64,000 bases of DNA, from the NCBI GenBank assembly GCA_028554755.1, contig JAPTOF010000004.1, positions 19,214,001 to 19,278,000 of the forward strand, written 5' to 3'. The notes under the pieces were generated by a model, which saw only the letters and a list, made by a program, of their open reading frames with translations, did not search any database and was not told where the DNA came from. Position numbers and translations under genes: made by a program. The stretch comes from Cordia subcordata. Lineage: Eukaryota > Streptophyta > Magnoliopsida > Boraginales > Cordiaceae. This document shows, one piece after another, positions 22,703 to 35,296 of this stretch (the first letter of the stretch is position 1; every line of letters begins with the position of its first letter).

Positions 22703-23922
22703 ATCGTACATCTTAATAGTGGGTCAAGCTTTAAAGAACAAGTTTATACATGTTCTAGGGGATGGAATTCGTGAACACATAGATATATTCAATTACCAAA
22801 CACATAGACATGCTTGGATTACACCATATTGAACAAGTAAGAGCCAACATGTATACTATTGAAGCATGATTTGCTATTAAGGCATGTAGACACACACATA
22901 GAAATGTACGAATGCATTATCCACTCAATAAATTCTTCATATAAACACATGGAAATGCTTAAATAAATATATTGAAATGATTATTTGCAAGAAAGCATCA
23001 AAATATACACGCTATTTCATTGAGGCATATTGTCAAACACATAGACATGTAACAAAAATAGCCATGGAAAACCCTAAAAACAAAGCATATATATTAATCT
23101 ATCAAATATCTCATAACTATAGAGTAATAGGTTAACCCATAATGCAAGTTTCAATCACCCTTTAAATATCTACTCAACCATAGAAGAAACTAAGTAGAAA
23201 AGGAGAAAGAGAATCTTCCCTTCTATGCTTAGCTTCCTCTTTACAATCTTTGCTTCAATCTACAATTCCAAGTGTTTGATCCCCAAAGAAGCTTAAATCT
23301 AGGGGTAAATATGTGTGGATGAGTGTGTGAGAGGTAGGTGAGAGTGATAGGGGGATAGGGTTTTAAGTGGGATGAAGTGGGTGCTATGGAATAAGGCTTA
23401 ATTCTTATAAAATAACAAAAAAAAAGGCTTTTATAGACAAAATTCGCGAACTACCAGCTGAAAGAACTGGCCTTTCGGTACTACAAGGCCATTAAGCCAC
23501 AAAAGGATGGCTTCTCAATTGTGAGCCGGTTGACCAGCTCCTTTAAGGGCATTCAACTAGCTCTTCAAGTTTCACCCCTTTCAGCTTCGTTTTCAATTCG
23601 TCTTGTTTCTAATTGTTTTGGCCTTCTTTTAGGAGCTTCCAAACTCGATTCTCTTCCACTTTTCATCCTCAAATGCTTTTTCAAACTTTGTCCAAGCCAT
23701 CTCCATCTTCATTCAAGCTCTAAACACTTCTCAACATTCACCTAAACATAGGATAAATGTACTTTAGTGTAGTATTTACTCTTTAAACTCAACTACAAAC
23801 AATTGAATCATAATACACACAAATGTGACATAAAGCTACACTAATGCACTTTATGTAGCATAATGCATCTCAAAACGAGTATAGAAATGCAATGCCAAAA
23901 CACACATAAGACCAACACATTA
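22703..23922 (-). repeat. LTR of ATH-C, internally deleted
   Basis: On the minus strand it begins TAATGTGTTGGTCTTATG at 23922 (canonical TGATGTGTTG). It includes a GTCGAC-like GCCGGTTGACCAGC near 23525. The part that carries the TTGGCT hairpins in other copies appears deleted, leaving about 1.2 kb. A short AT-rich stretch (23,923-24,039) without features follows. Confidence 0.65.
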
Positions 23923-24039
23923 CAAAGTCATTCGAAAAATAATGTTCTTAAACCAAAAAAATTTTTCACCTTAGCTGCAACTGTGCCGTTGGACAAAAAT
24001 CTACCTTTAATTAGATGATGTAATGTAAAAGAGGCATTG

Positions 24040-25445
24040 AGATATCTTGAGTGAATGATGGCAATGACGGACGAATTACATGTGTTAAAAAATAATACAA
24101 CATGGGACAATACCAAGCGAGTCATCACAAAAATGTGGTAAGATGCAGATAGGCGTTCAGGACTAAAAGAAATCATGATGGAAGTATTTCTTGCTATAAA
24201 ATGAGACTTGTAGCTATAGGATTTCATCAATGTCCATGAATTGGCTTCTAGGAAACCTTTAGTCCAATTGCAAAAGCATTCACCATTTAGATTGTCCTAG
24301 TAATTGTTGTATCCTAGGGATGGTTTGTACACCAATTAGATGTCAACAATAAGTTCCTACCTGGTTATCTGAATAAAGCAAATTCTATGTCCCAAAGTTC
24401 ATTGATGAATCGAGAAGCATTCATGTGTGTAAACTAAAAAGATCATTGTATAGCTTAAAACAACCCTAAAGACTTGGTTCCCTGAGCTAAAGTGCTTCAT
24501 TCTTTTACTTGGTTTCAAAGGGTCTCGTTCAGACACATCTTTATTTATTTATTCTTGAAATTTTGTTATTTCCTAAACACTTGTTTACTTGATGCTCTTC
24601 TAATCACAAACAATTCCTCAGAGTTTATTTGAACCAGTTTTACAACAATTGCATCAAAATTCTCAGTGAAGGACCTTGGCACAATTTCCTATTTTCTGGA
24701 AATGGATACAATAGATGTTCTAGTAGGACTATTTCTTTCACAAAGAAAATACAAGAAAGACCTTTTGGACAATTTTGGTATGATAGAAGCTAAGGAGTGC
24801 TCAGCTTCCTTTAGCTCCAAAACTCAGCAGGCTCTCAATGATGGACAAACATTTATTGATGCCAAAATATAGAGGAGCCTCATAGATGGTATTAAATATC
24901 TCCCCTTAACAAGGCCCAATATATTTATGCATTAGCTCAACTTGTATAGTTCATGCATGCACAAAAAAGTAGGCAGTAGGTTTGTCATGCTATATAAAAA
25001 TATAGCTTCAGGCTAGTTGCCTTGATCCGTCTTCTTCTACCCTTCCCATATCTGGGTGTTAGAAGAAGGAAATGACTATTGCAAGATCATCTATAGAGGC
25101 AGAATATAGAGCAGTTGCTTCAACGACTACGAAGGTGTGTTAGTTAACTAATTTAATTATTATCTCATCCATTACAAAGTCCTTCTCACTTGTTAAGTGA
25201 TAATATAGGCGTAACATATTTATGTACCAACCCAGTTTTCCACTTTTGTATGAAACACCAAGCATTACACTACTATATCACACGTGAAGGTTACTCATGT
25301 CTTGACAAAATTGCAAGTAGCGGATGCTCTTACCAAACCACTGCTAGAGGATTGACTTGAAACACTTCCAAATAAGATTGGTATTGTCCATGTCAACATC
25401 ATCTTGCAAGGCCAATTAAGAGATAATCACATGGGATAATTCATT
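24040..25445 (+). pseudogene. COP-2: Copia RT-RNase H remnant
   Basis: Reading across frames from about 24,040 gives the Copia RT entry (MTDELHVLKNNTTWD, then FHQC and QLDVNN). A 68-residue open stretch at 24,666-24,872 matches the RT thumb region (MKDLGTISYFLEMD, GLFLSQRKYKKDLL). RNase H and the C terminus (VADALTKPLLED) follow. Many stops make it inactive. COP-3 is inserted directly after it. Confidence 0.8.
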
Positions 25446-25450
25446 GTATT

Positions 25451-25948
25451 TGTTGTGTTGTGGCTTAAAGTCCAAGTTTACACAAATTAGAGAACATGTG
25501 GAAGAACGTAATTAATAAAGTTACCAAATTCAACACCTAACTAAAATAGTGTTGAAGAAATCTTAAGGAGCAAGGATTTCTCTTCTATAAATAGAAGGAC
25601 TTGTAACTTATATTAGGTGTGCCTTAGGGGCCACACCCCATAGGGGTGTGGATAAAAGAGCCTGAGAGTACTAGAGAAAGACTTACGTGCTTTTGCTAGA
25701 AAACGCCACATATAAGGCGTTTAGATTTTGTCCATTCGTAAAGTCCTGTATGAGAAGGGTTTTCCGTTAGAGTTTTGTCCGTACAAAAACTATAACATCA
25801 TTATTGATAAATAGTGGAATTTGTCCTAAAAGAGGATTGTTGATGCAGGGAGAGGGCCAAACCACATTAGAAAAATTGCTTGTTCTTTGTGTGTGTTTCT
25901 CTGCTGTCTATTAATATGTGTGTACATGTGCCATCGATTTTCCTAACA
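25451..25948 (+). repeat. 5' LTR of COP-3
   Basis: TGTTGTGTTG to CCTAACA, 498 bases, with a TATA-like TCTATAAATAG near 25,591. It was first taken as the 3' LTR of COP-2. The primer site right after it and the perfect GTATT duplication place it as a 5' LTR. Confidence 0.85.
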
Positions 25949-25984
25949 AGTAGTATCAGAGCCCAGTTGATGAATAGGGTATGA

Positions 25985-27528
25985 TGATATATGTGTATCG
26001 AGTTTTACACCAACAAGCGTACGGATTGTTCGTGGTATAGTGGATTCGAGTACGGGTATCGTCTTTACGGGGGGGCTACTTTAGTTTAGTCTCTCTGTGA
26101 TCAGGTGCCTCAAACTAGCTATGCTTGTGTGTGCTTACTTTAGGATGGAAGGGAGCTCAAAAAAAGGAAAATAAAAACTAATCTATGGAGGAACTTAAAG
26201 GAGCCAAACTAAGAAAGGAAACACTAATAAAGAAGAAGGGGACCTAGGGCGATTGCATTGCAACAAGACTTGGCCTATGACAATGGATGAGGTCTATCTA
26301 AGGGTCGGGACTTCTATTGCCGTTGTGTCGATCAGGGGCTCTCTTAGCCAAAACTAGTGGTTCAACCCATTAACTGGATTTAAAGCTAAGGGCCAATCCC
26401 TTCTAGCCTACGCAATCCATGCTCAGAACTTATCCTCTTGGTTGGGTTTAAAGCCAAGCACTAGCACCTAAACACTACGTGACATTAAGGCTCAATTAAC
26501 CAACACCAACGTGGGTGAGGGATACTCTAGTCTAGGTTAACTTATTCGCTTGGCTGGATTTAAAGCCAAGGACTAGTACCTAAACTCAACTAGGCATAGC
26601 ATGTAACCTATTAGCTGGATTTAAAGCTAAAGCCTACTCTACTAAGAAAAGCCATAAGATTAAGCACAATCACATCACCCATATAAGTAGATAAGAGCAT
26701 TTGAAGAACAAATAACACATGCATATTCACTTAGGCATTTTAACAAACACATAGACATGTTTGATTTCCAATACATAGACATATTGAATCATACCATATA
26801 TTTATGTAAACAAACATGTATTAAGAGCCAAAGATGTACACAAATCCATTATTCAAAGCCCTAATCTAATATACAACAACAATCAACCTTAAATCTAGCT
26901 TAATCTAGCAACATATTTATAAGAAATAGAGAAAGAACAAGAAGAACTTCCCTAAATTCTTGCTTCCAAATCCGTACAAATCCTTCAAATCTTTGTTCAA
27001 TGCTTCAATGCTAGCTTGGTGTGGGGTTTAGATGGTGATATAGGGTGTGTTGTGAAGTGAGTAGTGGGTTAGGGTTTATTAGGATTTAAGAAATTAAAGT
27101 TCCACCCTTCAAAATCAGCTGAAACGAGCTTTTTATAGATTTGTTCAGTGCACAGTCGGTCGACCTAGCCGGTTGACCGACTCCTCTTTCTTGCTTGACT
27201 GGCTTCAATCATGATGCTCTCTGGAATGGCCGGTCGACCGGCTTCTTCTAAGTTGACCGGCTAGATCAGAATGATCCATTCTTCATTCCTTCTGTTCCGA
27301 TCTTCATTCATTAGCTCATTTCTTCCTCGTGTAAGCTTGAACCCTTCCAAAACACTCCTAAAACGTGAAATATAACACTTAGTGCAGCATTTATGCATCA
27401 AAATACATTATGAACAAATATAAGCAATTATGCATAAACTCTATACTAAATGCACTCAATTATGCTCTAAACACCTCTAAACATGCATGTAAAAACTAGA
27501 TACAAACGTGCACAATTGACACACATCA
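25985..27528 (-). repeat. 3' LTR of NA-1
   Basis: On the minus strand it begins TGATGTGTGTCAATTG at 27528, right after the polypurine tract (plus strand ACACCCCCAAACC). It holds fewer GTCGAC-type modules (about 27,155-27,268) than the other LTR of the same element. Four TTGGCT-type hairpin motifs occur between about 26,370 and 26,640. Confidence 0.85.
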
Positions 27529-29155
27529 ACACCCCCAAACCTTCCCTTTGCTTGTCCTGAAGCAAGCCTAAACCATGTCTATCCACATGCTTTTCAAAGA
27601 GTTACCAATTCTATTGACTTTCTATCTTTTTGCCTCTAAGGGCGTATAAAGGGTGATTTCTTTCATGTAAAAGCTTCCCTAGTTTCTTTCGGATCCTCCC
27701 TTTGATCACAAGGGGTCTCACACCTCTTTGAAATTTACCAAGTAGCTAGAACCACCACAACTTAGGATTCCAACTCACACACTCGGGATGTTGATACTTC
27801 ATGCCCTATCTACTAACATGGCCTCCCAATATGCACTTAGCCCCAAAGATACAAGGAAGAGAAGATACATTACAATGGCTCACATTGACATAAGAGCCTT
27901 ATTCACAACACATGATAGAACAAAAGGGATACTTGTGTCAACTTGACATTATGTCGCTTGACACTTATTTAACATACTTCACTTTTTAATCTTTTTGTTG
28001 CCTTTTTGGATTTTTTTTCTTTTTTTTTTTCTCATTCATTTTTTTTTTTGCATTTTTCATTCATTTTTTTTCAATGCATAACATAGAACAACAAGAAAAG
28101 AAAAAGAAATGAAAAAGAAGAGGCTAGGGCACACTAAAAGAACCAATCAAGGAATGGGCACTCATATCAACAACCCTTTAAAAACACTTTTTTTTCAACC
28201 AAGTTGTGGGGAAACTACAAGGTGCATTCTTAGAAATGCTCACTCCCCATAGTTTTCAAAAGGATTCTCTTCAAAGTCTAGGTCATACCCTACACTCCAT
28301 TTACTCCCCACAATATACCCTCATCTTCTCCAATCAATTAAGTCAATAGCAAAAGCCAACTCTCCAACCAACGTGGAGATAAACCAACTCAAAATATGCA
28401 AAAAAAATTGAAAATTTGAACACATTTTAAGCAAAAATAAGATATGGCAAGCAAATCTATCCCATATATGATATAAACAATAAATGAGCAACCACACCTT
28501 CAAACCTAAACTTTGCTTGTCCTCAAGCAAAAATCACAAAGCCATATGACAAGCAATCAACATGAAACACATATGAGGAATATAGAGAGGGATAGATAAG
28601 GACAAGTAAAAGATGGATAGATGCAACCTTGTTTCCATTTAGTCTGCAAATGTCAAAGACAATCCAATGATCTACTAGCCTTTATCTTTTGTGGAAAGCA
28701 CTAATGCTCAAAAAAAATGAAGAAGAGATTAAAAGATATGCTATGCAAGTTTACATTGACATTTGAAATGATAAACAAGGGGTAAGAGATTGATGCACAA
28801 ATGAAGGAAAGGAGCAAGAACAAGTAAGGGAGCAAAAATTTAACCTACTAAGAATAAAAACAAACAAAAGGAAGCCTAAAATATCAAAAGGTAAGATAAA
28901 CAAAAGCAATCTAATCTATTATGTACAAAGCAAGAATAAGTAAAAGAAATCTAATCTACTATATACAAAGGCAACGGAAAATAAATACAAGAAAAACAAG
29001 AAAAATATGAACAAGCCTAGGGTGCCTCCTAGTAGCGTTGGATTTAACGTCTCCAGCCGGGCGTTAATGTTAGAGTAAAACATGTTTAAAGCTGCGTGGC
29101 ACAAATTGTCGGATAATCATCAAAACATAGAACATGGAAGGAAAAGGGTCATGCA
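27529..29155 (-). other. NA-1 3' noncoding block
   Basis: This is the mirror image of the block in the plus-strand Athila copies. Hairpin/PPT cassettes lie near 27,548-27,566 and 28,512-28,531. Between them is a T-rich run (A-rich on the element strand, about 27,985-28,075). Near 29,025-29,035 is the conserved CTAGGAGGCA, seen here as TGCCTCCTAG. No gene is supported. Confidence 0.7.
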
Positions 29156-31116
29156 CTAAAGGTTGGGGCAATGAATGCAAGGTGCAACCCTTTTCAAGAT
29201 CCCAATATCAAATGAGCATGTGGGTGCAAGTGTGGAATGAAGCATGCTCGAACGTGAAAAATCATGTCCTAGTTGCTCTTTAATTAGCCACCCCATGGCC
29301 TTCTTCTCAAAATCAAGGGCTAAAAATACACCATCCTCATGGGTTAAAGATAAGTCAAATGCATGCAACATAAGAAACATACTTTCTAACCCTAGATGAA
29401 AGTGTTCTATGCAAGAAGGCATAAACGTGAGCTCCAAAGATGAAGGCTCAATGGAATGGGCAAGGGGAGTAAGAATGACATTGGGAGAAGTAGGAGCAAA
29501 GATAAGGGAATTGGATGTACTACACTCTTCTTCTCCACAAAATATAGAATTTTCAAGCCTAGGTCACTCTAACTCCTTGCAAGGGGTGGATTCGATCTTA
29601 ATGGGCTTACTCACACCAAGGGAAGTTTCATGTTCATCTAAAAAATGCTTAACCTCATCAATCAATTCCTTGGTGGAAAGGGTAGTACAAGGTATCAACA
29701 ATGATTCATCAAACACACCCAAAGACCCATAGATCGCAATTTCAAGCTCATCAATTTCTTCCTTAAATGTCTTCTTGGAGTGGCCATTCTCTTCAACACA
29801 ATAATCCTTAACTCCAACAGACTTATCATCTAAGGACTCCGAAATTGATGCTCTATTCTCCCCAATAGATGACTCTAGATCCACACTAGCAAAGATCTCA
29901 TCAAATGCTTCCACAAACTTATCATTAGTGGTCGCCATCTTCTCATCATGCTCTTCACAAGGGGTAGGCACAAATGGAGGGGACAATGAAGACTCAAAAG
30001 ATTTCAAGTCATGGATGCGTGAATGCTCAAGGGAGGTATGTACCCTAGACTCCCTAAATGTGGACTCGAAATGCAAATGAGTGCTATGATCATGAGACTC
30101 AAACTCCAAGTGTGCGAAATGTATGGGATAGGAGAAAGACAAGGCTTACATGACTCAATGGAAGACATTGAAAGCTCAAGAGGATAGGGTACTACTTCTT
30201 CTAAAACATATTCATAAGAGTCATCAAGAACCAAATTATCATTAAGCTCATCCTCGTTCTCACTACAAGATGTTATCTCCCCATCAACCTCTCTTTCTAG
30301 TTGTCTCTCCAATACATCGTCATTTCCACCCCTCGTCACCTCATCGTTAGGTCTCATCTCTATCCCGTCAACTCGCTCTAAGGGTATCTCAAAAGTCTCA
30401 CTAATGAGTTGCATACTCTCAGCCATTATCTTCAAGCGCTCTCCAAGAGATTTGGATTCTCGCTTAAAACTCTCTAGTTCCTCTTGATTAGATTGGATGA
30501 GAGATTGGGATTGCTCAAGCATTTGATCTAATTTTTCTGAGAGTGAAGACATTACGGAAGAGGGTTCAACCAAGTGAAAATGGTAAATATCTTGATTGGG
30601 GTCACTATAAGCACAACTATTACAAAACTCTGAGGAAGTTTAGGTAGGAAATGACGGTGCAGGAGATGAACTTTCAAAGCAATGAGGTGGAAAATATGAA
30701 GAGTCATCTTGATCCCAATATGAAGATGCATGATATTGCTCCCAAGAATCATGATAGCAAGATGTAGATGCATGCATGGGCGTATGATTGCTTGGGGCGT
30801 AGGGCGTAGCATGCAATTGAGTATAAGGGTGGAAAGTGGGACAAGCACTAGGAAAATGAGCACGACTTCCACAATAATTGCAATAACAAAAATATGCATC
30901 CCTATAGTCATGATTACTAAATGAAGATGCATTAGATGTTGCATGACTATGGGGGTCACAAATAGCACTAGCCCTAGATGGAGAATTCTCGTGGGGACAG
31001 AAAATGGTAGTATGCATAAAACTTCTACACAAGCGACATGCATAAGAGACACGTTCGGGTGGTGGGGAAGAGGATACAAGTGACCACCAAAAAGCATTAG
31101 GATCGGTCATATTCAT
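29156..31116 (-). pseudogene. NA-1 ORF: tandem CCHC knuckles, coiled coil, acidic 'IYGSLG' module
   Basis: It sits at the gag position, about 200 bases after the PBS. The start is taken as MNMTDPNAFWW (31116). Two CCHC knuckles follow: CRLCRSFMHTTIFC and, about 55 residues on, CNYCGSRAHFPSAC. After a His/Ser/Tyr-rich stretch comes a helical, heptad-like segment (SSLSEKLDQMLEQSQSLIQS and onward), then a long Asp/Glu-rich region. The C-terminal module reads ELEIAIYGSLGVFDESL, then KELIDEVKHFLDEHE, and last FLALDFEKKAMGWLI. Only three breaks occur in about 650 codons: a stop at 30640-30642, a frameshift near 30,150 and a stop at 29564-29566. RNA or particle binding is inferred from the knuckles. 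I know no described protein with this order. Confidence 0.75.
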
Positions 31117-31315
31117 TGAATCACAAGTAAAACCTTTCACAATAAATTTTTTTAATTTTAAAATTTTTTCAATTTCTTTTTTTGGATTTTTCGAGATTTT
31201 TTTTTAACTAAATTTTTTTAGTTTTTGAAAAAAAAAATGGAAAGCAAGTAAAGATAGGGCACATGCAAGCAACTAATCGTAAACACAAAAGCCCACAAAG
31301 AACCAATACCGTGCC

Positions 31316-31333
31316 TCCCCGACAATGGTGCCA
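31316..31333 (-). other. NA-1 primer-binding site (tRNA-Asp type)
   Basis: The minus strand reads TGGCACCATTGTCGGGGA, 15 of 18 bases matching the ATH-B PBS. All three changes are G-to-A or C-to-T transitions, as expected of methylated, silenced copies. Confidence 0.8.
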
Positions 31334-31339
31334 AAAACT

Positions 31340-32950
31340 TGATGTGTGCATATTGAGTTTTACACTCGCAAGTGTACGGATCATTCGTGGTATAGTGGAT
31401 TCGAGTGCGGGTATCATCTCTATAGGGAGGCTACTTTAGTTTAGTCTCTCTGTGCTCGAGTGCCTCAAACTAGCTACGTGCTTGTGTGTACTTACTTTAG
31501 GATGGAAAGGAGCTCGAAAAAAGGAAAATAAAAACTAATCTATGGAGGAACTTAAAGGAGCCAAACTAAGGAAGGAAACGCTAATAAAGAAGAAAGGGAC
31601 ATAGGGCGATTGCATTGCAACAAGACTTAGGCTATGATAATGGATGAGGTCTATCTAAGGCTCGGGACTTCTATTGCCGTTGTGTCGATCGGAGGCTTTC
31701 TTAGCCAATATTAGTGGTTCAACCCGTTAGCTGGATTTAAAGCTAAGGGACAATCCCTCCTAGCCTATGCAATCCATGCTTAGAACTTATCCTCTTGGCT
31801 GGGTTTAAAGCCAAGGATTAGCACCTAAACACTACGTGCCATTAAGGCTCGATTAACCAACACTAATGTGGGTGAGTGATGCTCTGGTCTAGGTTAACTT
31901 ATCCGCTTGGCTGGATTTAAAGCCAAGGACTGGCACATAAACTCGACTAAGCATAGCATGTGACCTATTACCTGGATTTAAAGCTAAAACCTACTCTATT
32001 AAGCAAGGCCATAAGATTAAGCATAATCACATCACCTATATAAGTAGATAAGAGCATTTGAAGCACAAATAACACATGCATATTCACCTAGGCATTTTAA
32101 CAAACATATAGACATGTTTGATTTCTAATACATAGACATATTGAATCATGCCATATATTTATGTAAACAAACATGTATTAAGAGCTAAAGATCTACACAA
32201 ATCCATTATTCAAAGCCCTAATCTAATATACAACAACAATCAACCCTAAATCTTGCCTAATCTAGCAACATATTTACATGAAACAGAGAAAGAACAAGAA
32301 GAACTTCCCTAAATTCTTGCTTCCAAATCCGTACAAATCCTTCAAATCTTTGTTCAATGCTTCAATCCTAGCTTGGTGTGGGGTGGTGATTTAGGGTGTT
32401 TTGTGAAGTGAGTAGAGGGTTAGGGTTTATTAGGATTTAAGAAATAAAAGTTCCTCTCAAAATTAGCTGAAATAAGCTTTTTATGGATTTGTTCAACAAA
32501 TAGTCGATCGACCTAGCCGATCGACCGGCTCCTCTTTCTTGCTTGACTGGCTTCAATCATGATGCTCTCTGGAATGACCGGTCAACCGGCTCCTTGAGGA
32601 ACTCGACCGGCTTAAATTCTTTATTCTCTGGAGCGGCCGGTCGACTTAGTCGGTCGACCGGCTCTTCTTCTAAGTTGACTGGCTGGATCAGAACGATCCA
32701 TTCTTCATTCCTTATGTTTCGGTCTTCATTTATTAGCTCATTTCTTCCTCTTGTAAGCTTGAACCCTTCCAAAACACTCCTAAAACGTGAAATATAGCAC
32801 TTAGTGTAGCATTTATACATCAAAATACATTATGTACAAATATAAACAATTATGCATAAACTCTGTACTAAATGCACTCAATTATGCTCTAAACACCTCT
32901 AAATATGCATGTAAAAACTAGATACAAACATGCACAATTGACACACATCA
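31340..32950 (-). repeat. 5' LTR of NA-1
   Basis: 1611 bases on the minus strand, TGATGTGTGTCAATTG at 32950 to CATCA at 31340. It carries five or more GTCGAC-type sites at about 32,500-32,690 against about three in the partner LTR, which accounts for most of the 67-base length difference. Four TTGGCT-type motifs lie between about 31,725 and 31,990. Confidence 0.85.
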
Positions 32951-33443
32951 CATGACAATGACATAAGGCGAGAACACCAAGAAACCTGCTATGCTAAGGG
33001 GCACGTAGATAAAGAGAGAACCGCTGCCGATATTATTTGTGAGTTCACAACTAGAGATAACAAAAAAGGTTCTTGAAAAAGGCGGAGGTAGAAGACATGG
33101 CTTCCAGTTTGGCTGAGGGTTGACCTCATTGACTGAGGGTGTTCCTACCATTTTTTGACATCCTGAGTTCGTCTTTGAGGTTAGTTTTATCAAATTCTTG
33201 ATTTATCAAGAGTGAGCCTTGAATTTAGGTAAAACGATGAAGTTATGGTTGAATTGTGCAAAACATTTGAAGCATTGAGCATGTAAATACATTCAGCCAA
33301 GTAGTGATCAAACTTTTAGAGTAGAGAAATTTGAGATAGTAGACTAGTTGAAAAAGGTTTGGTTCAAGAGAGGAGCTATGCAAAGAGAGTATGCATAGTT
33401 AAACAATCAAAGTCTAACTAGATGACTAATAGGGAGTACTACT

Positions 33444-35121
33444 TGATGTGTTGGTTTTGTGTATATGTTTGCATTATATTTCTATACTCATTTTGAGGTT
33501 ATTTGCGCTTAATAGATAGCTTTAGTGTCGTATTTATATGATATTTGTAAATACAAGGATATAAGTGTATATAGTTGACTTTCAAGGTTAAATGCTACAA
33601 AAAATGCTTAATTTTGTGCCATAGGTGAGTTATAGGGTGAAAACGGAGCTTGAACAATAATAGGCAAGAAAGAGATGAAGTGTATAGGTCACGAGGTAAA
33701 GGTCGGAAGCAAAGAAGATGGATATTTGAAGTAATTTGAAGAATCGACCAACCCCTTTAAGGTACTAGCTGACCTTACGGAGAAGAGTAGCTATTACCGG
33801 TCGAGCTCGGTCAACCAATTATTCCAACAATAGAGAAAAATACCAATTAATCCCTCCAATTATCGGCTAACTAGTAGAGTTGACTGATAGTGCCGTATAT
33901 AGCTGTAAATACTACTCGATGTTTCAGGATTTTCATATCTATCACCTTATTCTCCATGCCCATTCCCATACTCACCCACCTCACGTACACTTACCAAACA
34001 TATCTGCACTTGGAATCAAGCATCTGGGAGGATCAAACACAAGGATTTACTACATTAGCTCATGGATTGTAAACGCATGGCTATGGATAAAAAGGTAGAT
34101 TTCCTATCTACCATTTATCCTAGTTCAATTTAAGTTTAATTAAAGCTACATACGGTGATTTACTCTTGTATTATGGATTGATTACTATTTAATTATGGGT
34201 GCTTGATGGATTTATGTATATATGCTTTGTGCTTAGGGTTTCTATAGCTATTTTACAAACATGTTTATGTCTGTGTACATATGTCTAATAGCAAGAATAT
34301 CTTCTATTACATATATGACATGTGTCATTGCTTAAACTGGTGTAATCTAAGTATGTCTATGTGTTTAGTAGTAGAATAAGCCATTATATTCTCAAATGCC
34401 AAGCCCTAGATGTGTATGCCTTTGCACTTTAACATTAATTCCCAGTATTGTGATGGATGATCAATGGTGATTAATTAATGGCTAGCCGAGATCAATTCTC
34501 CTTTGGCTTTAAACCTAGGTAATAGGTTTCAGGGTAGGTTAGTCGACCTTAGACAGACTAAGTCTTGGCTTTAAACTCAACCAAAGGTTTAGACACTAGG
34601 GTTAGATCAATCTAAGTCACCTAAAATCCTAACTAGCTAGCTCTAATGCCTGGGTCATAAGGACCACACTGAGCTCTAGGTAGTTGAAGCTTAAGGACAA
34701 ACCAGCATTGAGTCCTAGGATATCATTAGGAGGCTAATTAGAGGTCTAGATAAGAGCAACCTAAACAATCCATCAAGCAACCTTAGTAAGACCATAGTAA
34801 TCACCCATAAGCAAGTTGTAATCACGCTAATCCCTCATTTCTGATGTTTGACTCCCTTTAGATTATTTGATTCCCCTATCAAACACACACCCCCTTTTAT
34901 TCTCTTGCCTTTGGGTTAAATTTACATTTTCAAGCTCTCTTTCAACCAAAAACCCAAAAATATTTTAGTTTAGGTCCCAATAGCTCTTGAGGATACATTT
35001 AACTTAGAACACCACACACGTTTAGCTTTCCCATAGATTTGACACCATACTTGCACGCACTATACTACATGCGACGTGTGCGCTTGCGGGCTATTTAGGC
35101 TTATGCACTGAATAGCAATCA
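33444..35121 (+). repeat. 5' LTR of NA-2
   Basis: TGATGTGTTG to CAATCA, 1678 bases. Compared with the 3' LTR it lacks roughly 150 bases between short ATGTCT-like repeats (near 34,265). Degenerate GTCGAC sites lie near 33,745-33,815. Confidence 0.85.
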
Positions 35122-35296
35122 AGTTCTTGGCGTCATTGCTGGCAAGGCACGGGTGTTTGGTTTCTTTGTTTTATGTGTCTTAGTTAATTGCGTGTTGTTT
35201 TATCTTGTCATATTTCTTTATTTTGAATAATAAAAGAAAATCTAAAAGAAAATTTTGCTATGAATTGAGAAGTGGATTACTTGTGCTTGATTGGAT

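Larger units (their letters stand above)
20128..23922 (-). mobile_element. ATH-C: Athila-type element, 5' part
   Basis: On the minus strand this reads a shortened LTR (23922 to about 22703), a damaged primer site (only GGCGCC recognisable near 22694-22700), gag and the start of protease, then is cut at 20128 by the Copia LTR. RT, integrase and the 3' LTR are absent from the window. Confidence 0.8.
25985..32950 (-). mobile_element. NA-1: non-autonomous Athila-related element
   Basis: It lies on the minus strand. The 5' LTR is 32950-31340, the tRNA-Asp-type PBS is 31333-31316, one long broken frame runs 31116-29156, a 3' noncoding block follows, and the 3' LTR is 27528-25985. Flanks are TATGA (25980-25984) and CATGA (32951-32955), a one-mismatch TSD. 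No protease, RT, RNase H or integrase motif is present. Total 6966 bases. Confidence 0.85.

Noticed and set aside
25451..25962. COP-2 3' LTR followed by a PBS, suggesting tandem Copia elements
   Set aside because: The perfect GTATT duplication and the second LTR at 40,886-41,379 show it is the 5' LTR of a separate insertion, COP-3.
30552..31097. 181-codon minus-strand frame overlapping the NA-1 ORF
   Set aside because: It is an out-of-frame shadow. The other frame has paired CCHC knuckles and a homologue in NA-2.
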